64,000 bases of DNA from an uncultured Anaeromusa sp. (GTDB lineage Bacteria > Bacillota > Negativicutes > Anaeromusales > Anaeromusaceae), in the NCBI RefSeq assembly GCF_963668665.1, contig NZ_OY764901.1, forward strand, positions 62,001 through 126,000, read 5' to 3'. Numbering within the stretch: the first letter of the stretch is position 1; every line of letters begins with the position of its first letter. Under the pieces are notes generated by a model that was given only the letters and a program-made list of their open reading frames with translations, had not been told where the DNA came from and did no database searches. The position numbers and the translations under genes were made by a program. Shown here one piece after another: positions 38,334 to 45,829 of the stretch.

Positions 38334-39110
38334 CTACATGAGCAGAAAAAACGACAGTTTCTTGCCAAAAACAAATACCGCTAGCGCTCCCAATTGAGAT
38401 AGTTCAATAATCGCTCCATATACATCGCCGGTCAGACCGCCAAGAATACCAGTCACATAGACAGCCAATGTCCAAGCGACGCAGGAGGCCACCAAGGCCG
38501 CTGCCACCGCCTGAAAGCCCAATGGAGCCAATAAAGCCAGCGTCAATAATACGCTTACCCAAACTGTCAGCCCTCCGGCATACTGTCCAAATCCCTGCCC
38601 CAATCCTTGCGGACGAGCATAGGGATAATGCACAAGTGGCGCTACCACAGCCCAACGTCCAGCTATAGGCATCACCAGCAAAGCCATCGGTAGCGAGTAT
38701 ATCGGTATATCCAAATAGAATGAGTACTTCACAAGCATTAGCAACGCAAAAGACATCGCCCCGTACGCTCCAACCCGACTGTCCTTCATAATCTCCAACA
38801 TTCGTTCCCGGGAACGTCCGGAAAAAATTCCGTCCATCGTATCCATAAATCCATCGCAATGCAGCCCGCCAGTAAGCATGATCTCCAATAAAATCAACAG
38901 CGCCGCCGCCGCATGCATCGGCAGAGTCTCACCAAAAAGCTGCACCATCCCCCAGGCGCAGCCGCCCAGAACTAAGCCAATGACGCCCCCCGCCCAAGGG
39001 AAAAACCGCACGCTCCGCCCCAGCGCCTCTAAAGACCAGTCCACTTCCTTTATCAATTGAAATCGCGTCAAAAACTGCAACGCCCTTATAAAATCTGCTA
39101 CAAACGCCAT
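38334..39110 (-). CDS. cobS: Adenosylcobinamide-GDP ribazoletransferase CobS
   Basis: About 258 residues, a multi-spanning inner-membrane protein that joins adenosylcobinamide-GDP to alpha-ribazole phosphate, the last assembly step before CobC. Family motifs: FIRALQFLTRFQLI at the start, FFPWAGGVIGLVLGG, LLEIMLTGGLHCDGFMDTMD with the conserved acidic metal site, GRSRERMLEIMKDSRVGAYG and AGRWAVV. Start ATG 39110 has GGAGG at 13 nt, a long spacing; an ATG eight codons earlier lacks any SD. Confidence 0.92.
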   Translation of the reverse strand: MAFVADFIRALQFLTRFQLIKEVDWSLEALGRSVRFFPWAGGVIGLVLGGCAWGMVQLFGETLPMHAAAALLILLEIMLTGGLHCDGFMDTMDGIFSGRSRERMLEIMKDSRVGAYGAMSFALLMLVKYSFYLDIPIYSLPMALLVMPIAGRWAVVAPLVHYPYARPQGLGQGFGQYAGGLTVWVSVLLTLALLAPLGFQAVAAALVASCVAWTLAVYVTGILGGLTGDVYGAIIELSQLGALAVFVFGKKLSFFLLM

Positions 39111-39165
39111 TTTAAAATTGCCGCCTCCTACCATTCACGCAGAAAACTAATTAAACCCCTTCTTC

Positions 39166-39205
39166 TCCTGCGTACCCTCCGGTCACTCTGGTTCTCTTGT
39201 TCACT
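39166..39205 (-). repeat. Interspersed repeat A copy
   Basis: Reads CTGCGTACCCTCCGGTCACT then CTGGTTCTCTTGTTCAC, in the cobS/adh divergent region of 261 bp. The rest of that region shows only an AT-rich TATTAT about 30 bp before the dehydrogenase gene, a weak extended -10 candidate. Confidence 0.65.
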
Positions 39206-39371
39206 CCATTATTTCTCCCTAATTGCAAAGCTTTCCTTCCCTAGAACACGTTCATCTTTTGCGGTTTCACCGTCTGCTTTTGCTATGCTCGCGGAAAGAT
39301 ATTGCCAGGCTCACGCCAGAATGATACGATTGTGATATTATGAACAATCTTTACAAAAGGAGGGCGTCTCC

Positions 39372-40532
39372 ATGTCTGGAAAAGCCTTTGAGTATTTCAT
39401 GCCTCCCGTCAGCATCTTGGGTCGCGACTGTTTAAAGGAAATTCCCCGCTACACCAAGTCCATGCGTTTTCGCAAAGCGCTCATTGTCAGCGATAAGGTG
39501 CTGGTAGATATCGGCCTGATTGTTTCTCTTACCAACGTGCTGAAAGAAGCCGGCATCTTCTACATCATCTACGACAACGTTTCTCCTAACCCCACGGTCG
39601 AGCAGGTAGATTACGGCCTGCGTCTCTTTCAAGACAACGGTTGTGATTTTCTCGTTTCCTTTGGCGGCGGCTCCCCCCATGACTGTGCCAAAGGCATTGC
39701 TCTTTTAGCCACCAACGGCGGCAGCATTCATGATTATGTCGGCCTTAACCAATCGAAAGCGCCGGCAGCCCCGCTTATTGCCGTCAATACCACCGCCGGC
39801 ACTGGCAGCGAATTAACTCGCTTCTGCGTGATCACCGATGAAAAGCAGCACAAAAAAATGACCATTACCGATTGGCATGTTACCCCCATCGTCGCCGTCA
39901 GCGACGCTTGCCTTATGACCGCCATGCCCCCTGGCTTAACGGCCGCTACCGGACTAGATGCCCTCACCCACGCCGTAGAAGCCTACGTTTCTACTCAGGC
40001 AACCCCTGTAACAGACTGCAAAGCTTTAAAGGCCATTGAACTCATCGCTAAACATCTGCCTACCGCCGTAGTCGACGGCCAGGATTTAGACGCCCGTGAA
40101 GGCATGGTTTACGCTGAATATCTGGCAGGTATCGCTTTTAACAATGCTAGTCTGGGCTATGTCCATGCCGCCGCTCACCAGCTTGGCGGCCGCTACGGCC
40201 TGCCCCACGGCTTGGCCAACGCCCTCATGCTTCCGGCTGTAACGGATTTCAATCTTGTCGCTATCCCCAAGCGTTATGCCGACATCGCCCGCGCCATGGG
40301 CCAGTCCATCGCCGGTCTCTCCACAGCCGACGCCGCCCGCTTAGCGCCAGCGGCCATGCGCAGCTTAATTGAAACATTAGGCACGCCGCAGCATTTGCGC
40401 GATGTGCGGGGCTTTAACGAAGAAGACATTCCGCTTCTTGCCGCCGGTGCCTTGGAAGACATCATCGGTGCCACCAATCTGCGGCGCGCCAGCCAAGAAG
40501 AAATGGAAGCCATCTTCCGGGCCGTGCTGTAA
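39372..40532 (+). CDS. Second iron-containing alcohol dehydrogenase
   Basis: 386 residues, same group III Fe-alcohol dehydrogenase family as pduQ but clearly diverged. GGGSPHDCAKGIALLA near residue 98, NTTAGTGSELTRFC, DALTHAVEAYV, and the metal-ligand segment AAAHQLGGRYGLPHGLANAL. The pattern is closest to 1,3-propanediol or butanol dehydrogenases. It has AAAAGGAGG about 8 nt before the ATG and stands alone on the plus strand, convergent with the eutJ-corA-pduN genes. It may serve glycerol-derived 3-hydroxypropionaldehyde; substrate not readable from sequence. Confidence 0.85.
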   Translation: MSGKAFEYFMPPVSILGRDCLKEIPRYTKSMRFRKALIVSDKVLVDIGLIVSLTNVLKEAGIFYIIYDNVSPNPTVEQVDYGLRLFQDNGCDFLVSFGGGSPHDCAKGIALLATNGGSIHDYVGLNQSKAPAAPLIAVNTTAGTGSELTRFCVITDEKQHKKMTITDWHVTPIVAVSDACLMTAMPPGLTAATGLDALTHAVEAYVSTQATPVTDCKALKAIELIAKHLPTAVVDGQDLDAREGMVYAEYLAGIAFNNASLGYVHAAAHQLGGRYGLPHGLANALMLPAVTDFNLVAIPKRYADIARAMGQSIAGLSTADAARLAPAAMRSLIETLGTPQHLRDVRGFNEEDIPLLAAGALEDIIGATNLRRASQEEMEAIFRAVL

Positions 40533-40540
40533 TAAATAAC

Positions 40541-40582
40541 GAACAAGAGAATCAGAGTAACTGAGGGCACGAGCGAGGACAC
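40541..40582 (+). repeat. Interspersed repeat A copy (left of convergent hairpin)
   Basis: Begins GAACAAGAGAATCAGAGTAA and continues CTGAGGGCACGAG, 8 nt after the dehydrogenase stop. With the copy at 40669-40707 it forms an inverted pair around the hairpin. Confidence 0.65.
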
Positions 40583-40610
40583 GTAGAAAAACAACATAAC
40601 AAACATAGCA

Positions 40611-40648
40611 GGGGTTACAGATACTATTTTTTGAGTATCTGTAACCCC
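40611..40648. terminator. Long hairpin between convergent genes
   Basis: The arms GGGGTTACAGATACT and AGTATCTGTAACCCC (15 bp, perfect) enclose an 8-nt loop. There is no U-run, but position between the dehydrogenase and eutJ suggests a shared transcription end or RNA-stabilising hairpin. Confidence 0.6.
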
Positions 40649-40668
40649 TTATCAATTCCGAACCCCTC

Positions 40669-40707
40669 AGCCGTACCCTCTCGCGACTCCGGTTCTCTTG
40701 TTCGTTG
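40669..40707 (-). repeat. Interspersed repeat A copy (right of convergent hairpin)
   Basis: Reads AGCCGTACCCTCTCGCGACT then CCGGTTCTCTTGTTCG, in inverse orientation to the copy at 40541. Confidence 0.65.
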
Positions 40708-40711
40708 CCTC

Positions 40712-41524
40712 TTAGTAAAGGGCAATTCCCAAAGGAGTCACCAAAAGCGGATGCGGCGGCACATGCACTGGCCGGCCAAAGGCTTTGCCAAAAGCTTCCT
40801 CAAAGCCATCCAAGTAGGCCGTTCCGCCAACAACATATACCTCTTGCTTTTCACAGTCGCCGCATTGATTCATCATTTGCTGCGTCACAGTAGCCATCTT
40901 TTCTATTACCGGCAAGACGATAGGCATAATTTCGCGATGTCTCGATGTATCGCGTTTAATCAATTCCGCTTCTTCAAAAGGAATATGGTACGCCCCTGCC
41001 AAAGCCAAGGATAAATGCGTCCCGCCAGTTGGCTCATCAGCAGAAAATACCATCTCTCCGTTGCGCAAGACCGCAATGCCGGTTGTACCGCCGCCAATAT
41101 CGACCACTACGCCGTCATTGATCCCCAGAGCTTTCGCCGCTGCAACAGGCTCGTCAACCTGCCCGATGGGTTCAATTCCAGCCCCAGCAATGACATGGCT
41201 GCACGCCTGCGCGTTGCGGCCTACCGTTCCAGGCGGCACCGCCGTAGCTCCGCACTCCAGCTTAACACCGACAATGGTTTCTACTTCTTTTTTCAGTTCT
41301 TCTACGATATTCATAGCGCCTCGGAAATCCACCACCAAACCGTCACGCACCACCGTAGCCCATCGCATAGCACCGGCTACCGGCAAACCAGCCTCATCCA
41401 CTACGACAAGCACCACATCCGCCGTCCCCAAGTCCACCCCCACCCGGTACGGACCTGGCGCGCCGGTCCATTTTTTTTCTTCAATCAATTGCTGCAATTG
41501 ATATATTTTCTCGTATGCCTCCAT
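40712..41524 (-). CDS. eutJ: EutJ-family chaperone-like protein
   Basis: 270 residues from ATG 41524 (AGGAGG 8 nt upstream). Hsp70/actin-fold protein: YRVGVDLGTADVVLVVVDE (phosphate 1) near residue 25, VDEPVAAAKALGI (connect 1), VVDIGGGTTGIAVLRNGE (phosphate 2) and VYVVGGTAYLDGFEEAF (adenosine). EutJ occurs in ethanolamine and other compartment loci; its client is unknown. Here it sits in a satellite locus with pduN rather than in the main operon. It could help fold or reactivate the dehydratase alongside PduG. Confidence 0.88.
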   Translation of the reverse strand: MEAYEKIYQLQQLIEEKKWTGAPGPYRVGVDLGTADVVLVVVDEAGLPVAGAMRWATVVRDGLVVDFRGAMNIVEELKKEVETIVGVKLECGATAVPPGTVGRNAQACSHVIAGAGIEPIGQVDEPVAAAKALGINDGVVVDIGGGTTGIAVLRNGEMVFSADEPTGGTHLSLALAGAYHIPFEEAELIKRDTSRHREIMPIVLPVIEKMATVTQQMMNQCGDCEKQEVYVVGGTAYLDGFEEAFGKAFGRPVHVPPHPLLVTPLGIALY

Positions 41525-41586
41525 CACTACATCCTCCTGCTCCACCAAATACGAAAAATAACGGGGATTACGATTTACACAGCGAC

Positions 41587-41637
41587 GGCACGTGAAGTGC
41601 CTAGTGCCGGATGCGCCATGGATGGCATAGCATCCGG
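41587..41637 (-). other. Two adjacent hairpins in the eutJ leader
   Basis: In the 248-bp gap between corA-like and eutJ, the minus strand carries CCGGATGC with GCATCCGG (41607-41637, inner GCCA/TGGC pairing) followed by GGCAC/GTGCC (41587-41601). Next to them, on the corA side (about 41700-41755), are short tandem runs of CCAGAGGAAGGG. No U-run follows. Could be a regulatory leader; not matched to a known riboswitch. Confidence 0.4.
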
Positions 41638-41772
41638 TCTCCACCAGAAAGGTATCAGAGAAATGCCAGAGAAAGGCCAAAGATTATTATATCTTCTCTC
41701 TGTTACCTCTGGCCCTTCCTCTGGCCCTTCCTCTGTTCCTCTGTGTTCCGTTCCTTTCCCCGTTCCCACGAC

Positions 41773-42720
41773 TCACAGCATTCTTTTTTTACGCAAAAAC
41801 AGCCCCGCTAAAGCGCTCGACAACAGAGACAGCATAACCACCAAATAAAATCCTATCTCCGTTTCCCGCAATGGCACCACCATGCTCATGCTCCAAAAGC
41901 TGGAAATCATCGTAGGAATCGATACAAGAATGGTGATCCCTGCTAAAAATTTCATAATATGATTCAAATTATTGGCAATAACCGAAGAAAATGCATCCAT
42001 CATGCTGCTAAGAATGGAGCCATAGGTCTGCACTAATGCTAAGGCTCGCTTATTCTCAATGATAACACTCTCCAGAATGTCCTCATCTTCCTCATTCATC
42101 GGCAGCCAACGTCGAAACTGCGGCGAAGCCCGCATACGCACAATATTATCCAACACAATATCATTGGCCCGAAGCGCCGCCGTAAAGTAGGTCAAACCTT
42201 TTTCCAGATCCAACAAGCGATACACTTCTTCATTGGTTGTCGACCGACGCAGCTTCATTTCAATTTCGTCCGTCCGTTTGCGTATGCTGTTAATTTGCCG
42301 TAAAAACGTATTTCCCGCCTGATAAAGAAGCTGGAAGAAAAAATGCACGCTTTTTGTCGTGTCAAAACCCAGTCCAGCTTCGCCCCCTTTAGGCAAAACA
42401 CTGGTTAATTCCCGTGTTACCGTAATCGTACAGTTAGACGTCAAAATCGCGCTCAAAGGAATGGTATCATAACGATCCTGCCCGCGAAAAACAGGTACGC
42501 TGACAATTACCAGCAAACACCCGGCGCTGCGCAACACCCGAGGGCATCCATCTTCCTCAAAGGCAAAGCGGAAATAGTCCTCCGGAACGCCCACTTTTTT
42601 TGCCACTTCAGCAATTTCCTCCGCCGTCGGATGTACGGCATGAACCCAACAGCCATCTTCCAGCGTCTCTAAGGACAAAGTACGCAGGCCTTCTTCATGG
42701 CTTTTATATACCGATAACAT
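41773..42720 (-). CDS. CorA-family ion channel/transporter lacking the GMN motif
   Basis: 315 residues with the CorA layout: a soluble alpha/beta N-domain, a long helix (VHFFFQLLYQAGNTFLRQIN onward), and two C-terminal membrane helices ending in a basic tail (LFLRKKRML). Canonical CorA carries GMN just after the first helix, needed for Mg2+ selection; here the aligned stretch is MISSFWSMSMVVPL, so GMN reads SMS. Substrate may differ from Mg2+ or it may be regulatory. It starts 2 nt after the pduN stop with a poor SD, so it is translationally coupled to a compartment shell gene, an uncommon pairing. Confidence 0.85.
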   Translation of the reverse strand: MLSVYKSHEEGLRTLSLETLEDGCWVHAVHPTAEEIAEVAKKVGVPEDYFRFAFEEDGCPRVLRSAGCLLVIVSVPVFRGQDRYDTIPLSAILTSNCTITVTRELTSVLPKGGEAGLGFDTTKSVHFFFQLLYQAGNTFLRQINSIRKRTDEIEMKLRRSTTNEEVYRLLDLEKGLTYFTAALRANDIVLDNIVRMRASPQFRRWLPMNEEDEDILESVIIENKRALALVQTYGSILSSMMDAFSSVIANNLNHIMKFLAGITILVSIPTMISSFWSMSMVVPLRETEIGFYLVVMLSLLSSALAGLFLRKKRML

Positions 42721-42722
42721 AC

Positions 42723-43022
42723 TTATTTCTGCATCCAGTATTGGCTCTTGGACACACCCTCAATTTCCATGCTATCGACAATACCAACAATGGCTGCATC
42801 TACCGCACTGTTATCATTTTTCGTCACCCGTCGCGCCGAGCTACCGGAAGCGACCAGCACTGTCTCGCCATTACCAGCCCCCACCGTATCGACAGCCACC
42901 TGCATGCTGATATTATTCAACCCGTCCAGATTCAGCGGCTGCACCACCAAGAGCTTCCACCCTACCAACGTATCGTCTTTTGTCGGAGCTACCACTGTAC
43001 CTACTACTTTTCCCAACCACAT
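42723..43022 (-). CDS. pduN: Microcompartment vertex protein PduN (EutN/CcmL pentamer)
   Basis: 99 residues. BMC-P pentamer that caps the icosahedral vertices: WLGKVVGTVVAPTKDDTLVG, KLLVVQPLNLDG, VAVDTVGAGNGETVLVASGS and VDAAIVGIVDSME. It is the only vertex gene in the window and lies 12 kb from the main pdu operon. GGAGG lies 9 nt before the ATG. The shell needs it to close, so expression should be matched to the pdu operon. Confidence 0.93.
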   Translation of the reverse strand: MWLGKVVGTVVAPTKDDTLVGWKLLVVQPLNLDGLNNISMQVAVDTVGAGNGETVLVASGSSARRVTKNDNSAVDAAIVGIVDSMEIEGVSKSQYWMQK

Positions 43023-43250
43023 ATAGTTTCCTCCTTCTTAAAAGAAAACCATTGATTCATTCGCAGCTTACGCCGAAATGGATCTTTTTCCGTTGCACTT
43101 TGTCAGAAAGCCTCGGCAGAGCACCGCTATGCCTGCGTTTTCTTCCGCATGCAACAAAAAAAATCTCCTATTTGGACGAAGTGCGCCTTAAATCATTGGT
43201 TTCCTATACTTCTACGCTTAACATAAATAAAACAACAAAATATAACGGAA

Positions 43251-43370
43251 GAGATTGCTTCGTCGCTTCGCTCCTCGCAACGACAACAAGCCAGCCTAGC
43301 AGCAGCCAAGCTATCTGCCGCACCTCTAGGCCGCCTTACCTGTCATTGCGAGCGCATCGCGGCAATCTTC
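43251..43370. repeat. About 120-bp interspersed repeat B (copy 2)
   Basis: Left end GAGATTGCTTCGTCGCTTCG then CTCCTCGCAACGAC; right end TGTCATTGCGAGCGC then GCGGCAATCTTC. It lies in the 494-bp gene-free stretch upstream of pduN (43023-43516). Beyond this copy and the A repeat at 43386 I see no further structure there, and no clear promoter for pduN. Confidence 0.7.
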
Positions 43371-43385
43371 TAAAAATCTGCTCTA

Positions 43386-43424
43386 CTCCTGCGCACCCTC
43401 CATCTACTCCCTATACTCCAGTTC
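43386..43424 (-). repeat. Interspersed repeat A copy
   Basis: Reads CTCCTGCGCACCCTCCATCT then ACTCCCTATACTCCAGTTC, next to the second B repeat. Confidence 0.6.
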
Positions 43425-43516
43425 AATCCCCAAATCTCATTTACTAAATTGGCCTTAAAGCCCCTGTTTCCCTCTGCACTGGCTTGTGCATTCATCGGAT
43501 ATTCTTGCGCTTCAAA

Positions 43517-44449
43517 CTATTCTGTCAACCGTGAGACAAAAACCAAGCGAATCCCTTTACGCTCTAGTTCTGGAATTACCTCACGCAAGGCTGTAGCCGT
43601 ATGCATGCGCGCATGACCAATCACCACGGCGCTGCCGGAACGCAAAGCCAGATTTCCTGCCGTCCGCAGCTTCTGCTTCACCGCATCCACTTCATCTACA
43701 TTATCCAAAAACAAGTCATTTTCCGCCGCTGGCACGCCGAGCTGTCTCGCTGTTGTTCGCCCTACTGACTGAGAGCTAGTGCGGCTGTCGACAAAAAATA
43801 AACCTCGACTATGTAAGAGAGCCAGCACCTGTTTCATAACCCGGCTGTCCGCCGTCGCCAGCGACCCTTGATGATTGTTCACTCCCACCACTCCTGGCAG
43901 TGAACGCAATGCCTTTTCCACCGTACTTCGTATTTCGCTATCCGACATACTAGGGCTAATCGTATTATCTTCCGAAGCCGCTGACGCTTGCTGCGGCATC
44001 ATCGGCAAATGCAATATTGCCTCTTTACCCGATGTTTTTGCAGCCTGTAGCGCTTCCGCCGAATGAGGACGATATGGAAGAATCGCAAAGGTCACCGGGC
44101 GTGGTAGCGCCGCAAGCGCCGCTATCGGTCCTGAGGTATAACCAAAATCATCAATGACAATAGCCAAGCGCGCCTTTATTTCACCGCTCGGTTCTGGAAT
44201 GGCATTTTTCGCATCTCCCACTGCTTTAACCGCCTCTTTGGTCTTTTCCTTTGCCTTTTCTTCCGCCGCCTTTTTCTCTTTATCTTTTTCGCTTCCGCCG
44301 ATCGCCTCTTGGACGGCTGCCGGCATCAAGGTAGTTAACGCGTTTTTTCCGTCATCCTGCATTCCATACCAAACTGCCGCCCCTAGTGCCAATAACGCCA
44401 CCACCCACCAAACGATGCGCGGTGACGATTTTTTCTGCTTCCTTGCCAT
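43517..44449 (-). CDS. YibQ-like divergent polysaccharide deacetylase
   Basis: 310 residues from ATG 44449 (GAGG 9 nt upstream). An N-terminal signal-anchor (IVWWVVALLALGAAVWYG, about residues 12-30) and a Lys/Glu/Ala-rich linker lead to a NodB-like barrel (Polysacc_deac_2): RLAIVIDDFGYTSGPIAAL, HLPMMPQ, GVVGVNNHQGSLATADS and VVIGHARMHTAT. This family is common in diderms and is poorly characterised; an envelope role is likely. It is monocistronic and bounded by repeats. Confidence 0.85.
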   Translation of the reverse strand: MARKQKKSSPRIVWWVVALLALGAAVWYGMQDDGKNALTTLMPAAVQEAIGGSEKDKEKKAAEEKAKEKTKEAVKAVGDAKNAIPEPSGEIKARLAIVIDDFGYTSGPIAALAALPRPVTFAILPYRPHSAEALQAAKTSGKEAILHLPMMPQQASAASEDNTISPSMSDSEIRSTVEKALRSLPGVVGVNNHQGSLATADSRVMKQVLALLHSRGLFFVDSRTSSQSVGRTTARQLGVPAAENDLFLDNVDEVDAVKQKLRTAGNLALRSGSAVVIGHARMHTATALREVIPELERKGIRLVFVSRLTE

Positions 44450-44545
44450 AAACACACTCCTCTAATGTCCTTCGGCTCAAACTTCCACGCAGCCCGCTGG
44501 AAGTCCTGCCAGAAAACGTACGAGAATGCACGAAGATTAATTTTT

Positions 44546-44590
44546 GAACAAGAGTAGAGGGAGTAATCGGAGGGTACGATGAGGGTACGA
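44546..44590 (+). repeat. Interspersed repeat A copy upstream of the deacetylase gene
   Basis: Reads GAACAAGAGTAGAGGGAGTA then ATCGGAGGGTACG, followed by an extra GAGGGTACGA. The region 44450-44843 has no gene: it holds this copy, a fragment related to repeat B (about 44660-44690, CGTCGTTGCGAGGAGCG) and two further A copies. Confidence 0.65.
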
Positions 44591-44744
44591 TATATTATTT
44601 TTTGAAAGTCAACGTTTTTCAGAGATGTACATCTTCGCTTAGTCCATGGCAGCCATGCTTAGCACGTCGTTGCGAGGAGCGCAACGACGCGGCGCCCTCC
44701 AAAAATTGTTTTCTTGGTCTTTCTTTGTAAATTTTTAACTTTAT

Positions 44745-44829
44745 CGAGCCCTCCATCTACTCACTCTACTCCTGTTATAATTTAAATTCTCCTGCGTTCC
44801 CTCCCGCGACTCTCGATACTCCTGTTCAA
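44745..44829 (-). repeat. Interspersed repeat A, two copies
   Basis: First: GAGCCCTCCATCTACTCACT then CTACTCCTGTT. Second: CTGCGTTCCCTCCCGCGACT then CTCGATACTCCTGTTC. Both are opposite to the copy at 44546, forming an inverted set. Confidence 0.65.
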
Positions 44830-44843
44830 TTCCCGTCGCATTT

Positions 44844-44878
44844 AAAAAGCCTGCGCACTCTAAAAATGCACAGGCTTT
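44844..44878 (-). terminator. Terminator after the first solute-binding gene
   Basis: Minus-strand AAAGCCTGTGCA, a short loop and TGCGCAGGCTTTTTAAAT, 12 nt after the stop codon. Confidence 0.85.
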
Positions 44879-44889
44879 CAAGTCTACTT

Positions 44890-45678
44890 TTATTGTTTTT
44901 TGCCGAACCATTTCTGATACAGTTTGTCATACTCGCCATTGGCTTTTAAGGTTTCCAAGGCTTTGTTCACCTTGCCAGCCAGTTCGGTATTTTTCTTAGC
45001 CACTGCAATGCCATAGTCTTCAGCATTTTTCAGTTCGGTTGTTGCTAGCTTGGCAAAGGCATCGCCTTTTTTCTCAAACTGCCCCAAATAATATTGATTA
45101 ACCGGCAAGTCATTTACAACCGCGTCTACACCGCCAGCTTTCAATTCCATAAAGGTTTCCGGCACGCCATTGAATTCACGCACTACCGCACCAGGAATCT
45201 TGCGAGCTTCTTCCGCGGAAGTCGTGCCTATCTGCACGGCAATTTTTTTGCCTTCCAAGTCCTTAAAGTTCTTGATTGTCGTATTCTCATTTTTCACCAG
45301 AATGCTCAAACCGGATTTGTAATACGGCGCGGAAAATGCAACCTTTTGCTGCCGCTCCGGAGTAATGGACACGCCGGAAGCAATCATATCAATCGTACCG
45401 GAGTCCAGCGCTGGAATTAACGCATCAAAGCCCATGCTCTGAATCTCTAGCTCCATGCCCATCTCTTTGGCCAAAGCGCGAGCCAGATCCATATCAAAGC
45501 CCACATAGTCTTTGCTTTTTTCATCTTGAAACTCAAACGGCGGAAAGGTCATCTCAGCCCCTACGCGCACAACCTTTTTCCCTGCATTATCCGCCTTCTT
45601 CTCGCCGCCACAGCCAGCGATCCCCAAAGCAACCGTAAATAAGGCCAATACCAACCATACCAAAGTCTTTTTCTTCAT
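44890..45678 (-). CDS. Amino-acid ABC transporter solute-binding lipoprotein (copy 1)
   Basis: 262 residues from ATG 45678 (AAGGAG 8 nt upstream). The signal peptide ends at a lipobox-like GIAGC, so it is a lipoprotein. SBP family 3 fold: VVRVGAEMTFPPFEFQDE, GFDMDLARALAKEMGMELEI, GMDALIPAL-type loop, SGVSITPERQQKVAFSAPYY and KIAVQIGTTSAEEARK. Binds polar amino acids or similar in homologues; ligand not assigned. About 150 nt from a paralogue at 45830, with no permease or ATPase gene nearby. Confidence 0.9.
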   Translation of the reverse strand: MKKKTLVWLVLALFTVALGIAGCGGEKKADNAGKKVVRVGAEMTFPPFEFQDEKSKDYVGFDMDLARALAKEMGMELEIQSMGFDALIPALDSGTIDMIASGVSITPERQQKVAFSAPYYKSGLSILVKNENTTIKNFKDLEGKKIAVQIGTTSAEEARKIPGAVVREFNGVPETFMELKAGGVDAVVNDLPVNQYYLGQFEKKGDAFAKLATTELKNAEDYGIAVAKKNTELAGKVNKALETLKANGEYDKLYQKWFGKKQ

Positions 45679-45721
45679 TAGTACATCTCCTTCGCACTCA
45701 TCTTCTTGTAAGATACTTTCC

Positions 45722-45750
45722 ATCATAAAGTATTTTATGCAAAGATGCAA
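45722..45750 (-). promoter_or_regulatory. Sigma-A promoter of solute-binding copy 1
   Basis: Minus-strand TTGCAT (45745-45750), 17 bp, TATGAT (45722-45727), about 43 bp before the ATG. Confidence 0.6.
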
Positions 45751-45784
45751 AATGCGCAATGTTTCGTAAAAAGAAAGAAAAATA

Positions 45785-45820
45785 AAAAACCTGCGTCATC
45801 CGGCAGGATGCGCAGGTTTT
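45785..45820 (-). terminator. Terminator after solute-binding copy 2
   Basis: Minus-strand AAAACCTGCGCATCC, a GCCG-type loop and GGATGACGCAGGTTTTTTAT. Each paralogue thus has its own promoter and terminator. Confidence 0.87.
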
Positions 45821-45829
45821 GATAGTACT

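Noticed and set aside
41692..41770. Short coding sequence in the corA-eutJ gap
   Set aside because: Translations are dominated by the short tandem repeat and have no SD.
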